Shown: positions 11,023-25,780, numbered from the stretch's first letter. The stretch is DNA of 64,000 nucleotides from Rotaria socialis (GCA_905331475.1 CAJNYU010000997.1:98494-162493), one strand, 5' to 3'. The notes: generated by a model from the sequence alone, not told the origin. Made by a program: numbers and translations.

Positions 11023-14000
11023 CTACAAATCAGTAACTGAGGCACGCATTAATGTTGTTTGATGAGATTTTGGATTATTAAGTTTAGTTGTCTTATGAGA
11101 GTCTGATATAATTGAATCTGTATCGGTACTTGAGGATGAAAACGAATAGCAACGCCCATTCAGGCGTCTATCTACTGATAACAGCGGTATAATACCACAA
11201 AAACGTGAATTTCCGCTTGTCGAAGATGATGAACTTGATGATGTACTTGACACAATAGATGATGACGGTGTACTTTGAATACGTGCTGGAGGATTTGGTT
11301 TAGATTTTTTATTGATGAATGAAGATTTTTCATTTGTAATTAATTGTTGAGAAAATGTCACTTTTGATGTCGGTTTTATTGATGATTGCAAACGAGTTTT
11401 AGAATCATTTAGTTTTGAGGAATTCATGGATGCTTGACGGAGAACATACGAAGATGAAGTAGATGAACAATTGTTAGAATCGGTTGAACAAATACTTGTT
11501 CGAGTACTTAAAGAATTCGTTAAGCTTCGATTATCGTAATGTCCATTCGTCTACATGAAATTCTTATAATGAAAAAAGAGACCTATCCAAATATGAAATT
11601 AAGATTTACTTGATCAGAATTTGATTTCGTTTGCTTGAGAATTTCTAATTGATAGTCATAATGTAATCGGCGTTCACGTAATTTTTCTGCTTTCTAAAAA
11701 CAATAATAGATCAAGAAAGATTTGTACTTCGAAAAAGAAGCAAAAGATTTAGCTACTAACTTCAATAGATTTAACTCTTTCTTCACAATTTAATGTAACC
11801 GATTGAATTTCTTCTAGTAAACGTTTTCGATCAGCTGAATTTTCATTTATATTTAGGGAGATTTTTCTTGCTGGTTTATGTTCTTGATTGATTGCCAATC
11901 TAAAGCGGACATTTTACTTTCGATTGTTTTCAGACAATAATCAAAGAATTTACTGTTTGAGTTGATAGAGCATTGTTGTTAAACGTTTACATTTTTTTAT
12001 TGTAAAATCAAGACGTTCTGGTTCTTCATTCAGAAATCTAACAAAAACAAACAGTTATTTACATAAAAAACAAACCAGGAAATGACATATTGCTTTTCAA
12101 ATAGGTGATATTTCATTAGATAACCTGTATAACGATTATAAAAAGCATAGAAAAGATCACTATCCATACATATCTCTTATTCATTCGTGACTAAGGTATT
12201 GAATTTTTTCAGAAAAAAACAATAATCTTTCACTAGAACTCTTCGTTAAACCCTGTAACTCACTGAAGTTGACGCTACATCAGTAAAGTAGTCAAGTGCA
12301 TTTAATGAACACGAATACACTAGTTGATCAATTTATAAATGACCTTAAAGAATCCAAAAATCCTTGTCAGAACAGACGTGTTAGGGTCAAAATATGAAAT
12401 TCACATATGTTCTTTGGTTTCATTATAATAATATAGAATATATGATTATTTCCAAGGATTGTTAATCGCTCGGGAAAATATTCTTTTATAGCTATGGATT
12501 TCTATATTGTAAGTAGAATTGTTTGGGTTGTTTTTTTGCTACTAGGTCGTTATTCTGCAGTTTTAGACTACAATATTTTAAATTTCATCGTATAATAACT
12601 ACAGAAAATCAATACATTACTACTTGTGATGTTTTGTATATTTTTAATATCGATTTTTATCTGAAGAGTCTACAATATGTCGAACAATAAAAAATATATT
12701 GAAGTAATTTAAAGTTCAAGGCCTTCAGATATTTCAGGTAAGTTCAAGCATTTTTTTAATGCTATTCAGTGTCCTTGTTCATGACGAAGGACATCTCAGA
12801 AATGAGCCTAAGGCTTGATGTCCTTCGTAGTTAAAGAGACATATCCAATGATCGTTGATCTATTATTATTTTTTACAGAGAAAATGAGAGAAAATACAGA
12901 ATATTTACCTTATTTTTATTAGAAAAACATCATATGGGTTCGATAAACAAAAGCAGAGAGACACTCTGACCAGCAATCAGTACGAAAAGAAGTATAGATG
13001 TTACTTCAGAAAAACAAATGTTTGTAATAGATGTAAAATATTCTTTTGATAGAACTCAATCATTCACAATCAATTTTTAAGTTCAAATTTTGCATAAATA
13101 AAATTCTCAAGTGAACCAATTCGTCACGATATGTCACAATTGATTATTTCTTCTCAGCGCATATGTGCATTGAAGTATTGAGTAAATATTTTGTTTATTT
13201 AAAATTTGAACTGGAAAGTGAATTTTGACGATTAACAATGTGCTTTCTTTAAGAAAAACCGTACTAATACAATAATCATAGCATAACACAGAAAATGAAT
13301 AGACGAGAGACTTTTTCTAGTTTTTCTAATCTGAATTGAATCTATACAACGATGTATGACTCATTTTAAAAGTGATTTGTCAACTTGCAATCTTACTTTG
13401 CAATAAAAAAAAGTTTTTTTTTTCTTACTTGATTATTGATGGTTCATCCAATGTAGAAAGTTTTTCACGTAATATTGGAAAAGAAGCTTTTGACAAAAAA
13501 AAACAAGGATTATATTTAAAATTTCATTCAGATGAATATTATTTTTACTTTTTAAATCAACTAATGAACGACTTATTGTACTAAGTACTAATGCAAAACT
13601 TTCAACATCATTTATTGTTACATAACATTGTTTGCATTTTACATCATTTTGTAATTCTTCAACTATTAATTCTAAATCTCTATTAGCGATAAAATCATAA
13701 TAAGTTTCTTTTTTTATAAGAAAATAAATCATGTCCATATTTCATCATACTCGAGATCTTGATCAATTTTGCTTCGATTATTCACATATGAATCAAATTC
13801 GTGTTCAATATGACGCGTTTTTTCATTTTGATTTAGTCGTTTGAATTGTTCCTTTAGAAAGAAAAATCAAGACGCATATTTCTCTTTGCCTATAAGGATC
13901 AAGTCAATAATTTACTTGAATTTTTTTATTTGCTCGTTCTAGTTCGTTCTTAAAATTTTCTTGTAATGATTGTTGCATACGTCGAATTGAGAGTAGATCG

Positions 14001-15162
14001 TTACGTAGTGTATGAGTTTTTACTTTTAATTCGTATAATTGTTGATGTAAAGAATTGTCATACATATCTAACAAGGTTCTTGATTTTATTGGATTCGTTA
14101 ACTCTTTGACGAGATCAGTTAACGATTCAAGTTGTTTTTCCATTAGTGCCATTTTATTACTAAAATTTAAAAGAGAATCTCAATTGAATCCAATTTCATA
14201 AGAACTAAAAAATGTTTTTCTTCAACGATTTGTCTCTAAATTAGTAGTGAGAGAATCAGTTTGTTTTCTCTGTAATGAACATGTTTCGTTTGCACTTTTA
14301 ATAAGTAATCTTAATCTAAATGAAAAAGTGCAGTCTCATATTGAGTTCCCTTCTACCTATAGCATATCCTATGGAACTTGTTGTATTTCAAAAATCGTAG
14401 TTCAAATTGATTTATTTCTATTAAGATTTAGAAAGTCATGAAATATTATTTCGAAGGAAAATTATTCCTCTGTATAGAAATTTTCAGAGCATAGTAACTG
14501 CAATGCAATCTTTTTGTTCGGCACAATGTTTGATCGAATGTTTTTCATTCTCATATTTTCTTTGTATGATCCGAAATATTGAAAGTTAAATCCCATGAAA
14601 ATGAATCGAAATAAAACGCTTAATAATTGGAAACTTCTCAGATTTTTCCATTCGATATCTGAATAATAGTGATAAATTGAAAGAGAAAATATTATTTGGA
14701 GATTCCTCTCTTTACTTTAGGTTTTCGTGATCTTATTTCATCCTTATGAAGCTAAACTCAAAGCAGTGGTTCTATTAGTCAATTCAAATAAAACTTCATA
14801 TGATCAAAAAGAAAAGCCATTCTTTATTACCGAGCATCATCTTCATCGGTTCGTGGTGTTGTTGGAGCACTTCTTGTTGATGATAATATACTTTTTAATG
14901 CTGAAATATAAAAGATATCACTTACGACATCCAAAGAATTATTTTTACTTACTACTAGTTGATAGAGGAGTTTGACCTATGGATGAAATTCCGTTTTTCA
15001 ATTCGTTCAGAGAACATGGTGGATTATCATTCGATGTATTTTCTATAGATCCATTTGTAAATGGCGTCAAACCAAAACGATTTAAACGTTGATAACTCAT
15101 ATCATTTTTCACTATTGAACCTGATAGCTCATCATTTTCCGGTTCTTTGAATGAAACGTGTA

Positions 15163-15199
<37 letters not shown>

Positions 15200-15978
15200 G
15201 TTATTATTATTTAATTGAACAATTTTTAATACAGAACGATCTTTAACATCACTATATATTGAACAAATAAGATAATTCATGGCTTTCTAATGATTTTTTT
15301 CTATTACCTCATATCTTCTAATTGATAAAAAATATCTTTCTCTGATTCACGTATATAAATTCGAATATTATCCTTATCCATTTGTTTCATTGTCAAATGT
15401 TGTGGAAATGCACTTAAAATTAAAATAATAAGACAAAGTTTTCTTAAAAAAAAAACATTTTTACCGAACAAATAGAGCTTTGAGTGTATCCAAACATGAA
15501 ATATATGCTGGTAAGAGAACTTTTTTTGTTTCATTACCGCAAATTAAAAAGCTCAGGCCTACAAATACAAACACAAATGTAGCAGTTTTTCTATTTTATT
15601 GTCAAATTTAAAAGAAAATGAATTACCAATTGAATTCGATTTTGATTTATTTACGGCAGGTTTGATTATAAATGGAAGACTGGAACGAACACGATGATTC
15701 CGATTGAATCCTAATTATAAAAATATTTATATAGAAAGCAAAAGATTTATTTCTACCATTGATATATCCTGCTGATAAGTCATCATCTGTTGGATCAGTC
15801 GATGATGAACGTTGATGCAAAGAATTATTTCTCGGCTAGTTAGAGATAATAAATAAATATTTTATCAAGAATAATCAGTAATTTTTCTATTACCAGCATT
15901 GGTGTTGTAGCTATTGATGAGCAATACTTTTTTTTGAGCATATCGGCAAGTATACGTTGTTGCTCTTTATCATTCTAC

Positions 15979-16018
<40 letters not shown>

Positions 16019-19000
16019 AAGAAAAATCTCCTTGTCATAATTCAATCATTCGTAAAACTCAATTAATTCAGATTCATATCCACTTATTTGCCTCTGGACA
16101 ATTATAAAATCTTTGAATTACACTTCGGTATGTTCTGTCTATCTGTTCTTACTTATTTATACCACTCTTATGTCTGTTCAAGCATTATCTCGTGAATTGT
16201 ATATATGGACTATATATATTATGCAATAGGAATGTAATAAACATACTGGAATTAATCATTGGATAAAAATGATTTCTTAATAGTTTTCTTTCTGTCACTT
16301 AGTTTTTGCCCATACATTAAAGAGAGAAAAAATGATTTAATTCGGCTGACTGCTATAGATTAAATGTGATGATAGCAAACCTTCAACAAATCGTGTGGAA
16401 CTAACGGTGGCACTTTGTCGCTTCGGGTTAATAGTTTCAACAGGGTGGTGACCATCAATTGGTTTTGATTGATAGAAATTTCTCAAGGGAACTTTTACTT
16501 CTTTCAATTCGTTTACCTTGATAATGCTATCATATGAAAAATATTGAGGAGAATAATTTTGACATTCACTTAAGGTTATTACTATTACTAGTCGATTATA
16601 ACTTATATATATATATATATACTATTCGTTCTTTTTTCTTTTTCTCTTCTTCTTCGTTCGTTTGTGCCAGTTACTCTAAACAAGTTGTCCAAGTAAATCT
16701 CGGTCAAGCACAACAATCATCTCTTCTCAACAAAAAGAAGAGAAAAAAAGAAACCATTATATTATAAAGAAAAATAGAATGGGAAGAGAAAGAATGTATG
16801 AATAACATACAAATGTTGGAGATAATTCTCAAATGAATTTTACGACTTCAAGAAAAAATAAACATCGATATCTATGTTCTTCTCTTTTGATGAGCAGTAA
16901 CAATGGTGTTGCATGTGTATATACAGTTGTCCGACCATGGCCTATACTAATTCTACACAGCAGCAGTCGAGAAAATGAAGAACTGTTGTAAATGAGAAGA
17001 AATAACAGAGCATATACAGGAAGCTGAATATAATGACAGTGATCAAACGAGCCAAACCAATACAGGACGTAATACAATGCAGTCAATGGACAATATGAGC
17101 TTGCATGATGCAAAACAGTGTCCCCTCGAGTGTCTTTCATCATAATGACCAACCTCTTGAAACAAAGGCAAACAAGAAACGTATTATCCAAGGAATTATA
17201 ACAGGAGAAATAGAAATGTATTATAAATAGTCATGTAATTAGCCTATTATTTTCTTGAAATTGAATTATTGATGAAAAGAAAAGCTAACTATTGAAACAT
17301 ATAATCATATAGTATACCGATCGTTTTATTTACCTGTAAAGTTTTTTCATTATTATTATTATTATTATTATTACCAGTTTCAAGACATTCATCTTCTTTA
17401 ACTGATTCTAATAGCATGAAATTTCCATTTGTAATTGCATTTAGAGATTTATTATGATTATTCAAAATTGTTGTTTCAATATCATAAGTTGATTTTGATT
17501 TAGTTTCATTTTTCATTGGTGTTAGTAACTCAGATGATGATGATGATGATGATGTTGTCGCGTCAACTGATCGACTCATAATATTTGTTGAATCTTGACG
17601 AAAAGAATTCGATGGCGTTGTCGATTGAGATGAAAATGATGAAACTGTTGTATTGCCAATACTACGTATTGAATCTGTACGAATTGGTACAGGTGGTCGT
17701 CGTTGTTGACGAAGAGATACATAATGATTTGAATCATTTTTAACTGCTATTGATTTCATTTTTGGTGGCGTTTCAGCATAAATATTATTTCGTTCTAACT
17801 CTGAAAAATCAGGTACGATCGTTTTTGCTGCTGCTGTTGTTGTTGTTGTTATTATTGATTTCATGTTTTGGCAAGATTTTGTTGATTGATAATGGTTAAT
17901 TTCGTTGGGTTTTTTTTTTCGAGATATTGTATTTGTTGAAGAATCAGTAACTAAAATAAGAATACAGATAATAAGAATCTATGTGCTGCTGACAAAAGAA
18001 AATAACATATACTGCCATTTACTTCTCAATCAAGGTGATAGACGCCTGTTGTTCAAAGCATCAAATGATCTATTTTCTTTGTTACAATAAAAAAAAATGA
18101 AAGTTCAAGTATGCAACTGTTTCAATAGATATCTATATCTATATAAACATGAATAGATTTTCAACTGAAATATTCAAAATTTTTAAAAAAATGAAAGAAA
18201 GAGTACAAAACTAAATTTAACACGTTCTACAACTTAATTGTAATCTTCTCATATTGTATATATATATATATAAATCAGTCTTAACTAGAAAAGGTCAATG
18301 CTTAATGTATTTCTTCTATACAAACTCATCCTGATCTATTTAAACAACAAGATAAAGTCTTATTCAAGGCAAACGCGAATATTAAAATAATTTTCTTCAA
18401 CAAAAAAAAGCAAACTCAATGAACTTAATTTTAATCATTTATTCTATTCAATAGAGATCTTAGAACAAGACAGAAACAATCAAGTTTCATACAACCTGCT
18501 GTTATACACGAAGTCATTGATAGATGAATAGTAACAAATATAACGAACGAAAGTAGGGATTGACTCGAGAATAAAATGATGAGGTAAAACTTTATTTGCT
18601 AACCGCCGGAGTGCAGTCAACGTGTATAAACTACTACCGAAAGGTGATACCTACGCGTGCATTGGATGAACTCTGCAATGATATTACATCATCAAACCAA
18701 AAAAAAAGAACAGAATCAATGGACTCGAAAAGTTAATGAGCAAACACTTACTTTCATATGTTTGTTTAACCACCCAATGCCAAACATAATCAGAGATCTT
18801 TCTCATCGAATCAAGACCGTTACTATTCATTATTATTCTTTTTTTTCTTTCTAATATTGAATCCATGTTATATGCACAGTTTGTATGTTTAAACTTCTAT
18901 TCTGCCTTTTTTCCTTTTGTATTTAAACGAAAGAATAATGTCACAATGGCAGTGAGGAAGAAGAAGAAAAAACGAACAAGAGCCACATAGTGATGAAATT

Positions 19001-20934
19001 TATTCCTCCATTCAATCAAGTAGCATGTGTGAGAACGTCGAATTTGCGAGAACCGGAACCGTAAACATTTATGTTGCATGCTAATTCAAGTTTTGTTGAA
19101 TCCGATTAGCGATACAATATAAGTAATTAATTATCAGTCATCGGTTTTGAACGATGCGAATTTCATTTATCGTGTCATCAGATAAAAAAATACTTTTATT
19201 AGAACTGAATATAACTAACTATTTAAGACATATATTTATTCGAAAGATATTTTCAATCTTTTCTTACAAATAAATATCCAGCAACTGTTTCGAACTAATT
19301 ATTCAATAGATCAGTCAATCTAATTTTTCGTGAGTTACAGCTACATAAACAACGATTGTTTTACCGCATATTTATATGTTCAATCATCAAATGTTTGATC
19401 TAGATATCTCAAGGTAATAAATGTGAAATCGAACACAATTACACAATAAGCAACTTTTCTTTTTATTCTAACATATGACACAGATGACAACTGTGGTTAT
19501 ACCGAGAGAAAAAATGGAATGACACTTAGAATTCACATTATCGAAATGAGCCGTACATTCTTTCTTCTCTTTTTTTTTTGTTGTAAATGTGAAAGACGAC
19601 GACGATGATGATGATGATGATGGCATATGAAGGAAAGAAAAGTTGTTCTCAAGAATAAGAGTCAATCGAATAGTGTTCAATAGGTTAAACAATAGAGCAA
19701 GGTTTCAGTTTTAGAGAAATGAAATAGTCTTCTACCTGTCAATTTATATGTCATTCGTCGATATGTTAACAGATTTTCCAGAGATCTTGTTAAAGAAAAT
19801 CGATCAGCCAATGTTGAAAGCATAGTTGAGATTCAACAAAGAAACGCATACAATACTTTATGACTGCACTAGACGTTGGTTCTTATCTATTCTTTTTCGA
19901 TCTCAATTTGCTCTTATATACATACGCATATACGTCCTAACTTCTCAACTCTTTCTCTCTCTCTCTCTTTTCTTTTACTTGCTCATTACCTTTTGTCACA
20001 CCTGGCTTTTTTCTCTCTGTCGTTTTTTTCCCTTTGATTATAATCAATTAAAATGGTCGATGTCATAATCACTATAAAGCAAACTAGTAGTGATACAATT
20101 CGTTCTGCTTTTTTTGACTTAATTGAAAAATTTTAAGTATGTTGAAACATTCTTTTATTCATTATACGTTGACAACATATAATTGAATCTTATCCTGATA
20201 TACACATTATCTGAATAAAAGTAAAGAACAACCTTACAACAAAAAAAGCATTCTTGTGGTTTTCTTTTCTTTGTGTTTGCTTAAATAAATTTTCATATAC
20301 CAATGAAGAGTATGTTCAAGTAGAGTAAACCAACAAAAGCATCGATGATCATACTCATTTGTAATAAAACAGCAGCGGACGGTGTACATCTGCTTAAGAA
20401 ATGACACTTACTCATTAGATTTTAATGGACTCAAAGTATTTGGTATCATGTGAGATTCTTCATTTTCTTAATAAATATTTGAATAAAGAAGAAGAAGAAG
20501 AATACGAAAGACAGACGGATGTAGAAATCTCATTAAATCTATAAAAAAAAATAGTTTTCTGTTATGCGAATGCATCTCACTGAACTTCCGCCTGCCAATA
20601 AATCAATCAAGCACATGATATAAAAGTAATTGATGTCATAAGTAATTCAAAAACATAAAGCTTTATTTTTGCTTCGTCTTCTTACTAATAAGAAACCATC
20701 AAAACAAAAAAGAAGCAACGTCAATTCATCTAATCATAAGGAAATCTATACAAATTTTCTATTGTATTAATTAATATTTAGTATTGTATGTTTAAAAACA
20801 AAGAATCTTAATTTCTGCTTTTTTTCTGGTATTCTTTTACCTTGTTTCATCGAATCACGATAATGAGATGAATTTCTTAATATCCAAATATTATCGTCAC
20901 TTGACATAGTCATGATCATACGATCAGTTTTCAT
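11023..20934 (-). CDS. p140Cap / KIAA1217 (SRCIN1-sickle tail) family cytoskeletal adaptor
   Basis: A long gene read leftward. The first coding exon (20934-20842, after an in-frame TAA) encodes MKTDRMIMTM...HYRDSMKQ. A 2.9-kb intron joins it in phase to 17952-17334 (VTDSSTNTISRKKK..., proline-rich RRPPVPIR, an Asn run). Shorter exons then give ILADMLKKKYCSS, RSSLPFIIKP and the AIP3 region: FLICGNETKKVLLP, LDTLKALFVRAFPQHLT, NIRIYIRESEKDIFYQLEDM and DRSVLKIVQL (about 15.6-15.2 kb). A 15-residue Asn run (15165-15210) follows at once. SAPTTPRTDEDDAR (14.85 kb) precedes the coiled coil starting at MEKQLESLTDLVKEL (14.15 kb), with LRNDLLSIRRMQQSLQ, SFPILREKLSTLDEP and FLNEEPERLDFTIKKCKRLT. The segment order matches vertebrate SRCIN1/KIAA1217. 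The tail is Ser-rich and ends SVTDL, a class I PDZ-ligand pattern. In vertebrates these proteins scaffold Src/Csk signalling and the actin cortex. Large introns (12.04-13.43, 14.16-14.83 and 16.0-17.33 kb) carry no recognised gene. Confidence 0.88.
12784..12828. repeat. Inverted repeat in p140Cap-like intron
   Basis: ACGAAGGACATC (12784-12795) and GATGTCCTTCGT (12817-12828) are perfect 12-bp arms around a 21-nt loop. The hairpin is too short for a typical animal pre-miRNA. No function assigned. Confidence 0.6.
15165..15210. repeat. ATT triplet microsatellite encoding polyasparagine
   Basis: A TTA/ATT triplet run with one GTT interruption encodes about 15 asparagines on the minus strand, directly after the AIP3-like domain of the p140Cap-type protein. 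The frame is preserved on both sides. Confidence 0.85.
15976..16023. repeat. GA dinucleotide microsatellite
   Basis: A purine-rich GA run decaying to GAAA units, located in an intron of the p140Cap-like gene just upstream, in transcription order, of the exon at about 15.97-15.89 kb. On the transcribed strand it is a CT-rich polypyrimidine stretch before the acceptor. Confidence 0.85.
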
Positions 20935-23900
20935 TGTTTAGTATATCATCGATGTATCTAATAAATATATTTGGCAACTGAAGATCTAGATTTGAAATGA
21001 GTTCTATTCAGATAATCCACCAATAAGACAGAATAATGTGCACAATAATAGACGATAAATGCAATCGATATGTTCATAGAGATGATTCATGTTAAACAAA
21101 TGCTCTGTCTGCTTGACTTGTCTAACATCTTAATAGCTTCTGTTTCTTTATCCGATGAGAAAAAAGAGAATGTGACTAGATGAATTACAGCGATCTGGTT
21201 CTGTTCTTTTTTTTTTTGTTGTTTTTTTTTTCCTATATGCATCTGTGCCGTTATACCGGTAGATAACTCATTTAATCAAGCATGCAGAAGAAAACATACA
21301 CAAATTATATTTTTTATGAAGGTCATTTACTATTGCAAAAAAAACAACAGTTGCAAGAAGGCGGAGAGTATAAATAAATTTCGTCGATATAAACACTGGC
21401 ATCGTTTATGAACATGTATCCGAACTAATTTGAATATACATCTATGATCAATTGAATGATCAACGAGCAAGTAATGATATACAACGAAGAGAATATAAAC
21501 ATCTGCTCAAGTCAATTATATCTAACTAAGACTTAGTTATATTCTTTTGGCTTCTCATACTATCATATCAAAATTATACATATATGTAAATGAAAGTTCT
21601 CCTTGAAGTAACAAACATTTCTTGTCAAGCTGATTTTTTTGCACCATTCGAAAAAGATCTAAAGCAGAGAATGGTTTGATTTCAATGAGAACTGTCATTA
21701 AAATAAGCGAAAAACTAAAAGTAATGAATGGAAAAAAAAGACAATTAAGCGAGTAAATATCTATGACCTAGTGTTGAAAAATTCCTTGACATATAAAACT
21801 AAATATGTGCGTTTGAAATAGCACGTACATAGAATACGATGACAAATACATATATATATTCAATCTTCAAATACGACTAAAGGATAGATTACACTAATGA
21901 CATATATTAGAGCAGAACTGTTCAAATAGAGAATTATATTTTAAGGTCAAATATTTATTACCGTGATACACAACAGTGTTTTTATCAAGAAAAAGAACTT
22001 AATCATATGCGAGTATCATTTATTTAATTAATCTTTCTTATTTTCAAGTTATGATATTTTTGTCAGTACTTATATATCCAATGAGTTGATAATTATGCAT
22101 AATAAAGTAGATATAAGAATCTAAGCATGCTCAACCTTTACGATATATTTTCTGCGTTCTTTCAAAATCTAATTAGCTTTATTTACTGACATTCTTTTGA
22201 TTCGATGGATACAAAGAATGTATAGACATTAATATGCAATCGAATGTTTATCTTTTTTCTTGTATTTTATGAATTTTATTATATATAGCTAACAATTCCT
22301 TCGTCTATTGTTTACCAATAGAGGTTAATATGTATTTAATAATAGTCATTTGAGATTCATACAAATGTTACATTTTCAGTGTATTAAGTGTTGCATTTAC
22401 AAACTATAGAGTACGATACACTCACCAATATATGATGTTTGAAGATATCGTTGTATTTTCGAGTCAGATACGCCCATCATTGAACAATATGTTGATCGAT
22501 TTATGAAATTCTATTAAACGAAGAATAATAACAGGCGCATCGATTGTCTTCTGATGATGCTGTATGAGTGTGTTTGCACTAATCTAAAATACAAAAGTGT
22601 GATTAGATGGCCGCCAACTCTCTTTTTTTCATACAATAAATTGTAAACAAAAGCCACCATCAGTAATTAAGTGCGTGATCCTCCGATTACAAGAACAACA
22701 TATGCATACACATATGTATGAACCAACTGTGTAATAATAAAGCAAGCTATCGTCGAGTAGTTCTTTCTATGATCGACACAAGATGAAAGCGAGATAATAG
22801 AAAAAAAAGAAAGCGACTAGTGACTATGTCATCTGAGAAATAAGCATAGAATTTGTTTTGTTTTTTCTATTCGTCTGTACTATATAGGTTCAAATGTAAC
22901 TCCGCTTCGTAAGATAATGAAGGTTAGAAGCAATCGTGAATGAACAATATGTTAGTTTCTAGAAAAGAAAGCTATAAAATATGTGACAGATGTATATTAT
23001 TGATCATATCGAGAAACATAAACGCATGAACAGAAGAAGATTCAACATTAACATTGTTATGTTAATGTTTCACTCATGATTTCTATATGAATAGAAAGAA
23101 AAGAGTAGATAATATATATATATAGCTACCTTTCTAAACATAGTTGATACTGCGGACTGCAATACCACTTTGAATAAAAAACATGATTCCATAAGAAAAA
23201 TACTTGAGTAATAAAAAGTCTATGTAACAATGTTCATCATATTTTTATGTGAAAAGAAATTTTAGTGATTCTATATAAGAATCAATAGTATGTTTTTTAA
23301 GACTTCTAATAATATTTTCTTATGAAATTATACTTTTCATCTAAATCAATAACTCAATCATAGGATTGTATCAAAAGAGTTCATACTTACTTCATATTCT
23401 TCGATTGTGCATACAAACATGCAATCATTCACTGTAATATATCTTAACGTCTAGATTGTGTATTTACAGTTGACCCATAATTGAATTGGTTCTTTTCAGT
23501 TGTTTCATCAGGTCTATACCTCATTTCTCTCTCTCTCTTTCTGTGTATATTCTATTCTGTTTATATCATAATGATTGTGCTTAGTAGAACTATTTGATTT
23601 TACTTCTTTTAGTAGTACCGCTACCTGTTCTTATTCTACTCTTAACTGTATAATAATATCATGATCATTTGTACAGTTATTGAATCGGGTACGTACTGTT
23701 TGATTATATATATATATATATGATTATGTACTCCTATATATATACATGTATATACATAGGAATGAAAGACGAAGACAAACATCATATTGTAATATGATTT
23801 TAAACGAGCGTTCACAATTTTGTAAATTTCTACTTTTGTTTTGCTGCACAGAGTTAGGTCCGACTGAACGCATTTGTCATTGCTTACAATTTATTATCTA

Positions 23901-25780
23901 ATTTCAACATATGTGACAATTATTTATTACTTCAGTAGAATCTAATTAAAGCAATCTGTAGACACTTACATTATTAATTTGATTGATATATTAAATAAAA
24001 GATAAAAATAATTGTCATTACAATGAATAGAAATAAAAATGATTATAAAATACAAACCTAATCATATTTTCTCATTCACGTTCAATATGTTATCTATGCA
24101 TTTATCTTGATCTCTGTTAATGCTACATGAATGCAAGTATATCTATGTGTGTGTGTGCATAAGATATTATTCGATTAAGCGTACGACAAGAAGAAAGAAA
24201 TATCGATCTCAACAGATAGATAGATAGGAAAAAAATTCAGGAAAATTTGGTCAGTAGATTATTGCATGTGCATTATGCATAGCTAATTTTAATAGAAAAG
24301 TTGCTGCTATTATTTTTTTGCCATCAAAATCTGTTATGAATTGAAGAGTTATGTAATCTAAATTGTGACTAATCATAATATCTTGGATAGCATCAATCTT
24401 TTCTTATACTCTATGTGATGTCAAATATTCCCTCATGGTTTAATATCGATCTTCATGTGTGTCAGCGCAAGTGATCCAGATATATTTATATAGTGCTACT
24501 CATTAGAGAGATTATTGCTTGTTTTCCGTTTAATCATTGGTACTGACTCTACAATTCATTTGGATTGTTTGTCGATAGTTTTGATATCCTCTTGTGAATG
24601 ATCACAGAGTAAAACTAACAAAAATAATATAATCTTTCGTCTGTAACGGTTCCCATTTGAGCAAGTGAACCGGTAATAGTTTCTGTTCTTATTATAATTG
24701 TTAATTTATATGCATAACAATGTCTCTAGATAGCTGATTACTACTGCATCAATAAGAATCACAATCTAGATAAATATTTGAAGTTAAATAACGTTTGTCT
24801 GTAGATAAAACCTAATTATCATGTTCTCTTTTTATTCAGTGAATAGTAAATACTATTGGGATGGTGTATAGAAAAATGTTGCAAATCATAATCATTCGAA
24901 AATGAGATATAAAAATATGATAATATTTACTATATAAAATTTATTTTTAATTCACTTTTTGATAATTGACATATAACATTAGGATGATAACAACAGTCAT
25001 GTATAGTGGGAGATTTTTTTTTTAATAGAATCTAGTCATCAAATAGAGTTTTTTTTAATAGCACACTGCAAGAAATGGCTTATAACTTTCTCATCGACGT
25101 ATGATATTCATGCAATCCAAGACACTTCAAATATAAATATTCTCTTTTATTAAATCTATAATTACCTATTTGGAAGTTATAAGCAAAAATAAAACGTATG
25201 GTAGTCAAATCCCCCCTCTCTCTCTCTAGATATATATATACGTATGCTGTAATTTTTGTTTTTATAAAAATGCATTTTCCTTTCCTTTTTTTTATCTTTT
25301 GTAATCAATGCTTTGGAATACTAATAATTAGAAGACCGCGACGTTGTTGTTTGAACAAGACGTATCCTAGTGACATCTTTACACAGCACATGAATAACAA
25401 TAAATTTGTTAGAAAATTGAATAATTTAGTCTTTTTGTAATTATTGAAAATCAAAAGCTAATCGCCCCTTATACTTGATATTACTATCTGATTATTTGAT
25501 TAGTTTAGATTTTATCAACAAATCAAGCAAACTCTAGATCAATAAACTTACTTGCATATTATAATTGTAAGTTTTTGAACGAATGTGAATACGAATACAA
25601 TTGTCTTTTTACATCGTGTGTTCAATTCAACTTTAGAAGACGAATATAGAATTCGTTTGATTTCATCATTGCACGAGATATTCTACTTGTCTTTTTTTGT
25701 ACTTGAATAAATTCTTGTCATTTCTATTTTAAGATTATTCATACTAATTGAAATAAAGATTTCCATTCCGTTCACGAAAG
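20935..25780. other. 4.8-kb intergenic region between divergent genes
   Basis: It separates the leftward p140Cap-like gene from rightward NOP10. I see no spliceable coding exon on either strand. Content is AT-rich with short TA/AT runs (23.70-23.72 and 23.11 kb), poly-T at 21.2 kb and a small palindrome ACATTAACATTGTTATGTTAATGT-like at 23.05 kb. It probably contains regulatory DNA for the p140Cap-type gene, since neuronal adaptor genes often have long upstream regions, but no motif is identified. Confidence 0.5.

Noticed and set aside
16829-17191. 120-codon minus-strand frame
   Set aside because: It lies in an intron of the p140Cap-type gene; composition is Leu/Tyr/Cys-rich and not conserved-looking, and flanking exons join without it.
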